Shown piece after piece: positions 7,769 through 14,781 of a stretch of DNA of 20,701 bases (within the stretch, counting starts at the first letter, position 1; every line of letters begins with the position of its first letter). The translations under genes were made by a program, and so were the position numbers. A model generated the notes under the pieces. It was given only the letters and a program-made list of their open reading frames with translations, did not search any database and was not told the DNA's origin. Source of the DNA: DAOQTX01 sp035340715 (lineage in GTDB: Bacteria; Bacteroidota; Bacteroidia; AKYH767-A; OLB10); NCBI GenBank assembly GCA_035340715.1, contig DAOQTX010000048.1:1-20701 (forward strand). The letters are read 5' to 3'.

Positions 7769-9697
7769 TTGATATCACTTAATAAAATAAATTTCTCCTT
7801 TGGAGGAAGAAGCCTTTTTGAAAACGCCTCATTACAAATTGTTCCCGGACAAAAGTGCGGACTCATTGGAGCTAATGGCTGTGGAAAAACCACTCTGCTT
7901 AAAATAATACTAGGAGAATATACCATTGATTCCGGTAGTGTAAACATTCAAAGAGGCATACGTGTAGGCCATTTGCATCAAGAAGTCTTGGTAGGAAACT
8001 TAGATCAAACTGCTTTTGATAATGCTTTTTCAGCATTTGAAGAACTCAATGAAATTGAATCACGCATTCGCTCTTTAGAATCCGAAATGCAAACACAGCA
8101 TGATGTTGAATATTTGGATGAGTTGGCTGAGTTACGATTTCGACTTGAAATGATTGACGGCAATAAAGCTCGAGCACAAACCGCAAAAATATTATCCGGC
8201 TTAGGATTTTCAGAAGAACAAATGAATGCTCCACTTTCAGATTTATCAGGAGGATGGAGGATGCGAACGGTATTGGCTAGAATGCTGCTACAAAATAATG
8301 ACATACTCTTATTAGACGAGCCAACCAACCACCTCGACTTACCAACCATCATGTGGATGGAACAATATATGAAGGACTATGAAGGTGCATACCTTGTTAT
8401 TTCACACGATAGATTTTTCTTAGACAAAGTTTCGGAGTCCATTATTGAAATAGAGAATAATGACTTCAATGAATACACTGGAAACTATTCGGATTTTGAA
8501 TTGCAGAAAAATGAACGGATGGAAATTTTACTGGCTCAAAAAGTCAATCAGGATAAATACATAAAAACTCAAGAACGTTTTATAGAAAGATTTCGAGCAA
8601 AAAACACAAAAGCTACTGCTGTTCAGTCACGTATTAAAAAGTTGAATAAGCTCGATCGCATAGAATTGGAGCAATCGGAAGATCGATCTTTGAACGTACA
8701 GCTTGAATTTGATCAGCAACCCGGAAATGTTGTAATGGATGTCAATATCAAAGATAAATCGTATGGAGATCTTAAAGTGATTGCCAACACCACATTAAAA
8801 GTTTCAAGAGGGGATAAAATCGCACTAATTGGTCCGAACGGTTTTGGTAAATCAACCTTGTTGCGAATACTCAATAACAAAGAACCCTATATAGGGAAAG
8901 TAGAATTTGGATATAATGTTTCGCACTCATACTATGCACAGCATCAAGTTGAATCGTTAACCTTGAAGAACAATATCCTTGAAGAACTGCAACAAACTGC
9001 TCCTGATAAAAACGATACATTTTTACGCTCATTAGCAGGATCCTTACTTTTTCACAATGATGATGTATTTAAGAAAATTAAGGTCCTCTCAGGTGGTGAA
9101 AAAGCCAGAGTTGCTTTGGCCAAAACTATCCTAAATAGAGCTAACTTTCTTCTTCTTGATGAGCCAAATAACCATTTGGATTTGCATGCGGTAAAATCTT
9201 TGGCCGAATCTCTTGGGAGTTATAAAGGAACATTGGTTTTAGTTTCTCACGATCGATATTTTATTTCCCTTATTGCCAATAAAATTTGGTACATTGAAGA
9301 TAAAGTAATAAAAGAATATCCAGGCACTTATGATGAATTTCAAAGATGGTATGACAAGAAAGACCTTGATTCATCACAAGCCGGAAGCCATTCTGAAAAC
9401 GATCAAACAGATACCGATAGTAAAACAAAATATTTAGTCCAAAAAGAGCTTAAAAGAGAACTTCAAAAGAAAAAAAATGATCTTGAGAAACTTGGAAAGA
9501 AAAAAGAGAAATACGAAAAGCTGCGAAATGAAGTTTTACATCAGTTAACTATGGAAGAGAATTATACCAATCATGAGAAATTAAAAGAACTTCAATCACT
9601 AGAACATAACTACAAAACTGAACTTAAAAATGCCACTGAAGAATGGGAAAATCTATTTTTAAAAATAATGGAATTGGAAGAACAACAATCCTCCTAA
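7769..9697 (+). CDS. ABC-F family ATPase (Uup/YdiF-like, TTG start)
   Basis: A 642-residue soluble protein with two ABC ATPase domains and no membrane segment, the ABC-F layout. Domain 1 has Walker A GANGCGKT (34-41), signature LSGGWRMR (159-166) and Walker B with DEPTNHLD (183-190). Domain 2 has GPNGFGKS (355-362), LSGGEKAR (440-447) and DEPNNHLD (464-471). In the last motif the usual Thr is Asn. A charged linker joins the domains (about 245-300). A C-terminal lysine/glutamate-rich coiled coil (about 552-640) resembles the Uup tail. ABC-F proteins act on ribosomes, resolving stalls or assembly problems, and some confer antibiotic resistance. The start is TTG at 7769, 16 bases after the previous stop. 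The end overlaps the plug gene by 55 bases. Confidence 0.92.
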   Translation: MISLNKINFSFGGRSLFENASLQIVPGQKCGLIGANGCGKTTLLKIILGEYTIDSGSVNIQRGIRVGHLHQEVLVGNLDQTAFDNAFSAFEELNEIESRIRSLESEMQTQHDVEYLDELAELRFRLEMIDGNKARAQTAKILSGLGFSEEQMNAPLSDLSGGWRMRTVLARMLLQNNDILLLDEPTNHLDLPTIMWMEQYMKDYEGAYLVISHDRFFLDKVSESIIEIENNDFNEYTGNYSDFELQKNERMEILLAQKVNQDKYIKTQERFIERFRAKNTKATAVQSRIKKLNKLDRIELEQSEDRSLNVQLEFDQQPGNVVMDVNIKDKSYGDLKVIANTTLKVSRGDKIALIGPNGFGKSTLLRILNNKEPYIGKVEFGYNVSHSYYAQHQVESLTLKNNILEELQQTAPDKNDTFLRSLAGSLLFHNDDVFKKIKVLSGGEKARVALAKTILNRANFLLLDEPNNHLDLHAVKSLAESLGSYKGTLVLVSHDRYFISLIANKIWYIEDKVIKEYPGTYDEFQRWYDKKDLDSSQAGSHSENDQTDTDSKTKYLVQKELKRELQKKKNDLEKLGKKKEKYEKLRNEVLHQLTMEENYTNHEKLKELQSLEHNYKTELKNATEEWENLFLKIMELEEQQSS

Positions 9698-10971
9698 TCA
9701 GCTGCGTCTGTTTTAGTTTTGTTTCCACAACTCATGCCCAAGAAGAAGATTATTATAATGATTCCTATGTTCGTTATGAAAATAGAATTTACAAAGATGT
9801 GATACAATCGGTTTGGTTAGGTAAACCAGGTTCTGACTTTCAACAGCATATTTTAAGTTTAAATATATTAGAAACCTTGGTATTGAAATTTGATGATATG
9901 GATGCCGATATCAAAAATTATCGCTACAAGTTAATTCACTGCACATACGATTGGAAGCCATCTAACCTTCATGAGTCGGATTATGTAGGTGGCTTTAATA
10001 ATGAGCAGATTTATGATTATAAATTTTCATTCAACACATTAGTCCCTTATACGCACTATTCCCTTCAAATTCCAAATGAATACATGAGGCCTTTGATTTC
10101 AGGCAACTATCTTCTATTTGTATTTATTGATAATGAAAATCAACCCGCTATTACGAGACGCTTTTGCGTAAGCGATAATAAGATTATTGTCTCTGGTAGA
10201 GTACACAGAGCTACTGATTTAAGCATTCGATCAAGCCATCAGGAAGTTGATTTTAGTATTATCACCAATGAATTGGAAATCGCAAATCCTTTCGAAGATT
10301 TAAAAATTGTCTTACAACAAAACGACCGATGGGACAATACTCTATACAATTTGAAACCGCTTTTTATAAGAGATAAAGAACTGGACTATAATCACGATGA
10401 TATAAATAATTTTCCAGGTGGAAATGAATTTAGAAGGTTCGATTCGAGAACAACTCGCTATGCAAGAGAAGGTGTAAGTCATATACGTTATAGTGACAAT
10501 GCAACAGAATTTGTTTTAAACACCGATCAAAGTTTAGCCTACAAAAAATACACTTTTGAAAATGATATAAACGGACGGAGAAAGATTGAGAACATAGAGG
10601 GAATTGATCCAGACACGGAATCAGATTACGTAAATGTTCATTTTGTCTTGAAGTATCCTATTCCGGTTACTGAAGGAACTGTATACGTGTTTGGCGAACT
10701 TACCGATTGGAGATTATTGCCAGAGGCTAGAATGAAATATAATGAAGAAGATAAGTACTACCATTGTCCATTGCTCCTAAAGCAAGGCTATTATAATTAT
10801 CAATATGTAGTATTAAAAGATGGAGAAAAAGCTATTGATTTATCTCTTACTGAAGGCAACCATTTTGAATCGACCAATCAATATACTTTATACGTTTATT
10901 ACCGTCCTCCCGGCTCTCGTTACGACCATTTAGTGGGAATTCAGATGCTTTTTGCAGACGGCACTCAATAA
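9643..10971 (+). CDS. Type IX secretion system plug protein (DUF5103)
   Basis: A 442-residue exported protein. A signal peptide covers about residues 1-32, with cleavage near THA-Q. The body matches DUF5103 by eye: an early ENRIYKDVIQSVWL segment, a YKLIHCTYDW segment, the MRPLISGNYLLFV strand pair, and a C-terminal Ig-like part with VFGELTDW. Members include the plug that closes the periplasmic side of the SprA translocon when the shuttle PorV is absent. This points to a type IX secretion system and to Bacteroidota. The ATG at 9643 lies 55 bases inside the ABC-F gene. A shorter ATT start at 9673 would also keep the signal peptide, so the exact start is unsettled. A 109-base gap follows before apaG. 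Confidence 0.85.
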   Translation: MGKSIFKNNGIGRTTILLISCVCFSFVSTTHAQEEDYYNDSYVRYENRIYKDVIQSVWLGKPGSDFQQHILSLNILETLVLKFDDMDADIKNYRYKLIHCTYDWKPSNLHESDYVGGFNNEQIYDYKFSFNTLVPYTHYSLQIPNEYMRPLISGNYLLFVFIDNENQPAITRRFCVSDNKIIVSGRVHRATDLSIRSSHQEVDFSIITNELEIANPFEDLKIVLQQNDRWDNTLYNLKPLFIRDKELDYNHDDINNFPGGNEFRRFDSRTTRYAREGVSHIRYSDNATEFVLNTDQSLAYKKYTFENDINGRRKIENIEGIDPDTESDYVNVHFVLKYPIPVTEGTVYVFGELTDWRLLPEARMKYNEEDKYYHCPLLLKQGYYNYQYVVLKDGEKAIDLSLTEGNHFESTNQYTLYVYYRPPGSRYDHLVGIQMLFADGTQ

Positions 10972-11040
10972 ATTAAGGACAATTACAGTATAATTCACCA
11001 CCAAAAACTGTTTATTCATCAAAAAAAGAGAGTGAGATTA

Positions 11041-11065
11041 AAAGTGATTTGTATTTTTGAATCAC
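11041..11065 (+). promoter_or_regulatory. Candidate apaG promoter with overlapping inverted repeat
   Basis: TATTTTTG at 11052-11059 fits the TAnnTTTG -7 element and lies 21 bases before the apaG ATG. It is framed by a perfect 6-bp inverted repeat, GTGATT (11044-11049) and AATCAC (11060-11065), with a 10-base spacer. With one mismatch the arms extend to nine bases. Dyad symmetry directly over a -7 box is the arrangement of a repressor operator, but the regulator is unknown and chance cannot be excluded. Confidence 0.35.
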
Positions 11066-11080
11066 CTTAAAAACTGTGTT

Positions 11081-11470
11081 ATGATTGTTACCGAAATTAC
11101 AGCCGGTATAAAAGTGAGTGTTGAAACCTTTTATCAGCCAACTCATTCAAATCCCGGACAATCCCACTACGTATTTGCTTATCGCATTACTATTGTCAAT
11201 GAAAGTGATCAAACAATACGACTAAAACGTAGACATTGGGTTATTATTGACTCTGATGGAAGCAGAAGAGAAGTGGAAGGAGAAGGTGTAGTTGGAGAGC
11301 AGCCATTTATAGCTGCTGGAGAAATGTACCGCTATGTTTCAGGTTGTAATTTGAATACGGAATTGGGCAAGATGTTCGGTACATATTTGATGGAAAGACA
11401 AATAGATAAAAAACTATTCTATGCTAAAATTCCGGAATTTAAAATGATCGTACCCTTTAAGATGAACTGA
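11081..11470 (+). CDS. apaG: ApaG protein
   Basis: A 129-residue single-domain protein with the fibronectin-III-like ApaG fold. The start MIVTEITAGIKVSVETFYQP, followed by SHYVFAYRITI (28-38), and the conserved GEGVVGEQPFI (67-77) with YVSGCNL are highly characteristic. ApaG has been linked to Co2+/Mg2+ homeostasis in enterobacteria, but its biochemical role is poorly defined. In Bacteroidota it usually stands outside the ksgA-apaH context, as here. I prefer the ATG at 11081; a TTG at 11057 would add eight residues with no family match and would lie inside the predicted promoter. It appears to be transcribed alone, with a promoter directly upstream and a strong terminator 20 bases after the stop. 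Confidence 0.93.
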   Translation: MIVTEITAGIKVSVETFYQPTHSNPGQSHYVFAYRITIVNESDQTIRLKRRHWVIIDSDGSRREVEGEGVVGEQPFIAAGEMYRYVSGCNLNTELGKMFGTYLMERQIDKKLFYAKIPEFKMIVPFKMN

Positions 11471-11490
11471 TAAAACCTAAATACCCGTTA

Positions 11491-11523
11491 AAAAGACAGT
11501 GAATGATCACTGTCTTTTTTTTT
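11491..11523 (+). terminator. Intrinsic terminator after apaG
   Basis: A perfect 12-bp inverted repeat, AAAAGACAGTGA (11491-11502) and its complement (11507-11518), encloses the four-base loop ATGA. It runs into a T-tract that continues to 11523. This is a textbook rho-independent terminator for plus-strand transcription. The A-run on its left means it could also act weakly in the other direction. Confidence 0.9.
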
Positions 11524-11537
11524 ATGATACCAATCAT
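11524..11537. promoter_or_regulatory. FNR/CRP-type box upstream of the cupin-globin unit
   Basis: ATGAT-ACCA-ATCAT is a perfect 14-base dyad with the TGAT-N4-ATCA core of FNR/CRP-superfamily sites (consensus TTGAT-N4-ATCAA). Its centre (11530.5) is 30.5 bases before the first base of the predicted -7 element at 11561. That places it near -42 relative to the expected transcription start, the classic class II activator position. A sister box lies upstream of the nos operon. Confidence 0.55.
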
Positions 11538-11560
11538 AACATCCAGACTTGTTCTATGGT

Positions 11561-11568
11561 TACTTTTG
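11561..11568 (+). promoter_or_regulatory. Candidate -7 element of the cupin-globin unit
   Basis: TACTTTTG fits TAnnTTTG and ends four bases before the ATG at 11573. A transcription start within the next few bases would leave little or no leader. No -33 element is visible, which is usual at activator-dependent promoters. The FNR-type dyad occupies the corresponding upstream region. Confidence 0.45.
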
Positions 11569-11572
11569 GGGA

Positions 11573-11875
11573 ATGTTAGGCAGGAATCAAAATACCCATA
11601 AAACTAATCGACCCGCTCTGAAAGGAATAAATGGAACGACCATATATTCAAACCCGCAGTTTAGTGTAAAACAAATTCATGTTAAAAAAGGATCAATCAT
11701 TGCGGAGCATTATTCGTCAACCGATGCAGTGTTATATGTTTTAAAAGGCAACTGTGTGTTTGTTATGAGCGGAAATGAACATAAACTAGGTGAAATGGAC
11801 TTTATTTCGATCGATGCCAATGAAAAACATCTGATAAAAGCCACTAGTGATTTACTTTTTCTGCTAATCAGATAA
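11573..11875 (+). CDS. Small cupin-domain protein
   Basis: A 100-residue protein with a single cupin beta-barrel. The first cupin motif corresponds to KGSIIAEHYSSTDAVLYVLKG (from residue 39) and the second to GEMDFISIDANEKHLI (from about 73). Only two of the usual four metal-binding positions look intact, His46 and His86. The HxH second histidine is Ser and the glutamate is not conserved. Metal binding is therefore doubtful, and a sensing or small-ligand role is possible. I chose the ATG at 11573; a TTG at 11549 lies upstream of the predicted -7 element. The globin gene starts three bases after the stop, so the two are almost certainly co-transcribed. The physiological role is unknown; context suggests a link to low oxygen or nitrogen oxides. 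Confidence 0.75.
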   Translation: MLGRNQNTHKTNRPALKGINGTTIYSNPQFSVKQIHVKKGSIIAEHYSSTDAVLYVLKGNCVFVMSGNEHKLGEMDFISIDANEKHLIKATSDLLFLLIR

Positions 11876-11878
11876 AAA

Positions 11879-12253
11879 TTGAAAAAACCAGATCTAGACT
11901 CAAGGGAGCAGATTAAGCGAATGGTCGATTCTTTTTATGAAAAAGTAAGAGAAGAAGATCAGCTAAGGTTCGTTTTTGAAACCATATCTAGTATAAATTG
12001 GGAGAGCCATTTACCCAAAATGTATTCATTTTGGGAAAGTATTTTGCTAAATGGACATTCCTATTCTGGCAATCCAATGCAGGTTCATAAAGATATTCAT
12101 CATAAACATCCGCTTGAAAAACAACTTTTCGATCAATGGATAACTTTATTTACATCAAATGTAAAGCAGCAGTTTGAAGGACCTAAAGCTGAAATGGCCA
12201 TATCAAGAGCAGAAAATATTGCAAGGATCATGCAACATGTGATAAACACATGA
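11879..12253 (+). CDS. Group III truncated haemoglobin (TTG start)
   Basis: A 124-residue haem protein of the TrHbIII (P-type) family. Visible features are the likely distal Tyr B10 (Tyr20 in SFYEKVR), a distal-side His44 in WESHLPKMYSFWE, and a histidine-rich proximal segment VHKDIHHKHPL in which His70 (or His74) should be the haem ligand. The conserved helix-G tryptophan is Trp87 in FDQWITLF. Family members bind O2 and NO and are linked to nitrosative stress and microaerobic life, as with Ctb in Campylobacter. The start is TTG at 11879, because the family's N-terminal KK-x-D-x-x-x-R-E segment begins here and the next ATG would cut helix A. It follows the cupin by three bases under a shared promoter. 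Confidence 0.9.
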   Translation: MKKPDLDSREQIKRMVDSFYEKVREEDQLRFVFETISSINWESHLPKMYSFWESILLNGHSYSGNPMQVHKDIHHKHPLEKQLFDQWITLFTSNVKQQFEGPKAEMAISRAENIARIMQHVINT

Positions 12254-12325
12254 ATTTTCTTTTTCCTATCACCTATTCTCAATCATAGATCTTTGTTTTA
12301 CATCAAGAAAATAAGATCATAAGAG

Positions 12326-12333
12326 TATTTTTG
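12326..12333 (+). promoter_or_regulatory. Candidate -7 element of the GNAT-nitrilase gene
   Basis: TATTTTTG fits TAnnTTTG, 28 bases before the ATG at 12362. It is the best promoter-like element in the 108-base gap after the globin gene. The rest of that gap is AT-rich, with no clear hairpin terminator and no clear -33 box. Confidence 0.35.
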
Positions 12334-12361
12334 CTATATTAATACTTTAAGAAATTTATTT

Positions 12362-13993
12362 ATGACATCTCAATACAAGGTAAAGCTCCGAAACTTAAAA
12401 ATTAAAGATTACTTAGACTTAAAAGAAGCAATGCAAAAGGCATATTCTGCTTTAAATAATTCATACTACAAAGAGGAAACCATTGCAGCATTATTGGATA
12501 TTTTTCCTCAAGGCCAATTGGCAGTAACGGTAAATGGAAAAGTAGTAGCTTGTGCTTTATCTATTATAGTGGATTACAATAAGTTTTCTGATGACCATAC
12601 TTACAGAGAGATAACTGGGAACTTTACATTTTCTACGCACGACCCAAAAGGAAATGTATTATACGGTATTGAGATTTTTGTCGATCCAGATTATCGAGGT
12701 ATGCGTTTAGGGAGAAGATTATATGACGCTCGAAAAGAGCTTTGTGAAAACCTAAATCTTAAAGCCATCATGGCAGGAGGAAGATTGCCAAACTACTCGA
12801 AGTATTCAGACAAAATTTCTCCTCGTCAATACATGGAAAAAGTTAAGAGCAAAGAAATCTACGACCCCACATTGACATTCCAACTGTCAAACGATTTTCA
12901 TGTCAAAAAAATATTAAAAGACTATCTACTTGGTGATCATCAATCTCAAGAATTTGCTTCTCTGATCGAGTGGAACAATATCTACTATGAAGAGAAAACT
13001 AAACTAGTGAATCGGCAAAAGAGTATTATTCGATTGGGTCTGGTACAGTGGCAAATGAGACTCTTCACTGATATTAATGCATTTTTTGAACAGATGGAAT
13101 TTTTTGTGGATGTAGTAAGTGGATACAACTCGGACTTTATTCTATTTCCGGAATTTTTCAATGCTCCTCTAATGGCGCAATTCAACACTATGAATGAAGC
13201 GAAAGCAATGAGAAAGATGTCTGAATTTACAGAACCGATCCGCGATAAATGTATTCAACTCGCTTTGAGTTATAATGTGAATATTATTACCGGTAGTATG
13301 CCGTATTTGATTGGCAAGGATTTACACAACACAGGTTTTCTTTGTAGAAGAGATGGTACATATGAAACGTATGAGAAACTTCATATAACGCCAAGTGAAG
13401 AATCTTATTGGGGCATTACCGGAGGAAATAAATTAGGTGTATTTGATACAGACTGTGGTCGAATTGGAATTTTAATTTGCTACGATGTCGAATTCCCTGA
13501 GTTGCCAAGACTTATGGCAGATTTGGGTGTTCAAGTTCTATTTGTACCATTCTTAACTGACACACAAAATGCCTACACCAGAGTTAGAGCATGTGCGCAG
13601 GCTAGAGCCATTGAAAACGAATGCTATGTTGCCATAGCCGGTTGTATTGGAAACTTACCCAAAGTTCAAAACATGGACATTCAATATGCACAAGCTGCAG
13701 TGTTCACGCCAGCTGATTTTCCTTTTCCGGCAAATGGAGTAAAGGCTGAATCAACACCAAATACCGAAATGACTTTAGTGGTGGATGTGGACGTTGACTT
13801 ACTCAAAGAACTCAATGCCTTTGGAGCGGTAAGAAACCTTCGCGACAGAAGGCACGATATGTATAGCTTAACCATGAGTTCGAAGATGAAAGAAAGAACA
13901 TTTAGGGACTTGAAATTACAACTTCCCGAACCCGGGAAAAATGGAAAGGAAAAAACTGAAAAGAAAACAAAGGCGATAAAAGCAGATCGTTAG
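12362..13993 (+). CDS. Fused GNAT acetyltransferase-like / carbon-nitrogen hydrolase (nitrilase superfamily)
   Basis: A 543-residue two-domain protein. Residues 1 to about 215 form a GNAT domain, with the acetyl-CoA loop in VDPDYRGMRLGRRLY (108-122). Residues about 222-510 form a nitrilase-superfamily amidohydrolase with the full catalytic triad: Glu264 (FPEFF), Lys339 (EKLHITP) and Cys373 (LICYDVEFPE). Such enzymes cleave amides or nitriles or transfer acyl groups through the cysteine. A RimI-like/nitrilase fusion is an established but poorly characterised branch of the superfamily, so the fusion itself is not new. The substrate is unknown. The C-terminal tail is lysine-rich and probably disordered. 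Its last four bases overlap the end of convergent nosY. It is not obviously tied to nos function. Confidence 0.9.
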   Translation: MTSQYKVKLRNLKIKDYLDLKEAMQKAYSALNNSYYKEETIAALLDIFPQGQLAVTVNGKVVACALSIIVDYNKFSDDHTYREITGNFTFSTHDPKGNVLYGIEIFVDPDYRGMRLGRRLYDARKELCENLNLKAIMAGGRLPNYSKYSDKISPRQYMEKVKSKEIYDPTLTFQLSNDFHVKKILKDYLLGDHQSQEFASLIEWNNIYYEEKTKLVNRQKSIIRLGLVQWQMRLFTDINAFFEQMEFFVDVVSGYNSDFILFPEFFNAPLMAQFNTMNEAKAMRKMSEFTEPIRDKCIQLALSYNVNIITGSMPYLIGKDLHNTGFLCRRDGTYETYEKLHITPSEESYWGITGGNKLGVFDTDCGRIGILICYDVEFPELPRLMADLGVQVLFVPFLTDTQNAYTRVRACAQARAIENECYVAIAGCIGNLPKVQNMDIQYAQAAVFTPADFPFPANGVKAESTPNTEMTLVVDVDVDLLKELNAFGAVRNLRDRRHDMYSLTMSSKMKERTFRDLKLQLPEPGKNGKEKTEKKTKAIKADR

Positions 13994-14781
13994 AAATCTA
14001 TTTTTTTACAAGTCCTTACAATAGCCGCATATGGAATAATAATCCATAAAATAAGTGCGCTACTAGTGATCAATTGTCCAAGGCTGTTACCAAAAAATGA
14101 TTTAAATACAGCACCTGTATAACCCATCATTGCAGAAGAATCGACTTCCAACATAAGATCAATCCTACATATGTCAACCGGATTCAGAAGACTCAATACC
14201 AAAGCATGCTTCTCAATTGGATAATCTTCAAACACAATAAACCATATTAATAAAAATCCATCATAAAGTATTGCTAGCACTAGCCATATTAGAAAAGTAT
14301 ATGAAATACCTTTTGCCTTATCAGTATTTTTAAGTGAAATCAAAAAAGAAATTCCTGAAAAGATTAGACTTAACGCGGCTCCTGATATCAGCAATGATTT
14401 TAAATAAGGCGATTGAAGACCAATAAATCCATCTCTGATTAAAAAGCCGAGTACAATACCTAAAGAGAAACTAATTATCATAGCCAAAGCTAAAGCGAAC
14501 AACTGTCCTAAAAAAATGGAACTTCTTTTTATAGGCTGCGCTAAAAGCATCTCTGTAAATTCTAATGAATTGTAATAATTAACTGACCCATAAACGGAGG
14601 CAATAAGTGGAACAATGAAAATAACTATGTTCATCAAACTTATGACTGCCTTGTCAACTGATCCACTGAAGAATAATAAGGAGAAGCTTGCAGCAGAGAA
14701 AAAGAGAAAATAAATGAGTATGATCCGAGAACGGATCAAATCTTTGAATGAGAGACTAAATACTTTAAATAGATCACGCAT
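13990..14781 (-). CDS. nosY: NosY, ABC transporter permease for NosZ maturation
   Basis: A 263-residue inner-membrane protein with about six hydrophobic helices and the layout of an ABC-2 type permease: an amphipathic N-terminus (DLFKVFSLSFKDLIRSR), paired helices, and the EFTEMLLAQPIKR coupling segment at about 74-86. With NosF it forms the transporter that, together with periplasmic NosD, supplies sulfur and/or handles copper for the CuZ cluster of NosZ. It is the last gene of the operon. Its start overlaps the nosF stop by eight bases and its stop overlaps the convergent nitrilase gene. The identity rests on membrane topology plus the nosDF context and is strong. Confidence 0.9.
   Translation of the reverse strand: MRDLFKVFSLSFKDLIRSRIILIYFLFFSAASFSLLFFSGSVDKAVISLMNIVIFIVPLIASVYGSVNYYNSLEFTEMLLAQPIKRSSIFLGQLFALALAMIISFSLGIVLGFLIRDGFIGLQSPYLKSLLISGAALSLIFSGISFLISLKNTDKAKGISYTFLIWLVLAILYDGFLLIWFIVFEDYPIEKHALVLSLLNPVDICRIDLMLEVDSSAMMGYTGAVFKSFFGNSLGQLITSSALILWIIIPYAAIVRTCKKIDF

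Noticed and set aside
8005..8352. Minus-strand 115-codon open frame
   Set aside because: It is antisense to the first ATPase domain of the ABC-F gene, has no recognisable family features and is explained by that gene's codons.
11057..11080. TTG at 11057 as apaG start
   Set aside because: ApaG homology starts at the ATG 11081, and the TTG is part of the promoter-like box.
11549..11572. TTG at 11549 as cupin start
   Set aside because: It lies upstream of the predicted -7 element, and the extra residues (MFYGYFWG) read like translated promoter.
12254..12361. Possible FNR-type site before the GNAT-nitrilase gene (ATCAAG and GATCAT words)
   Set aside because: The words are in the same orientation with the wrong spacing, so they do not form a TGAT-N4-ATCA dyad.
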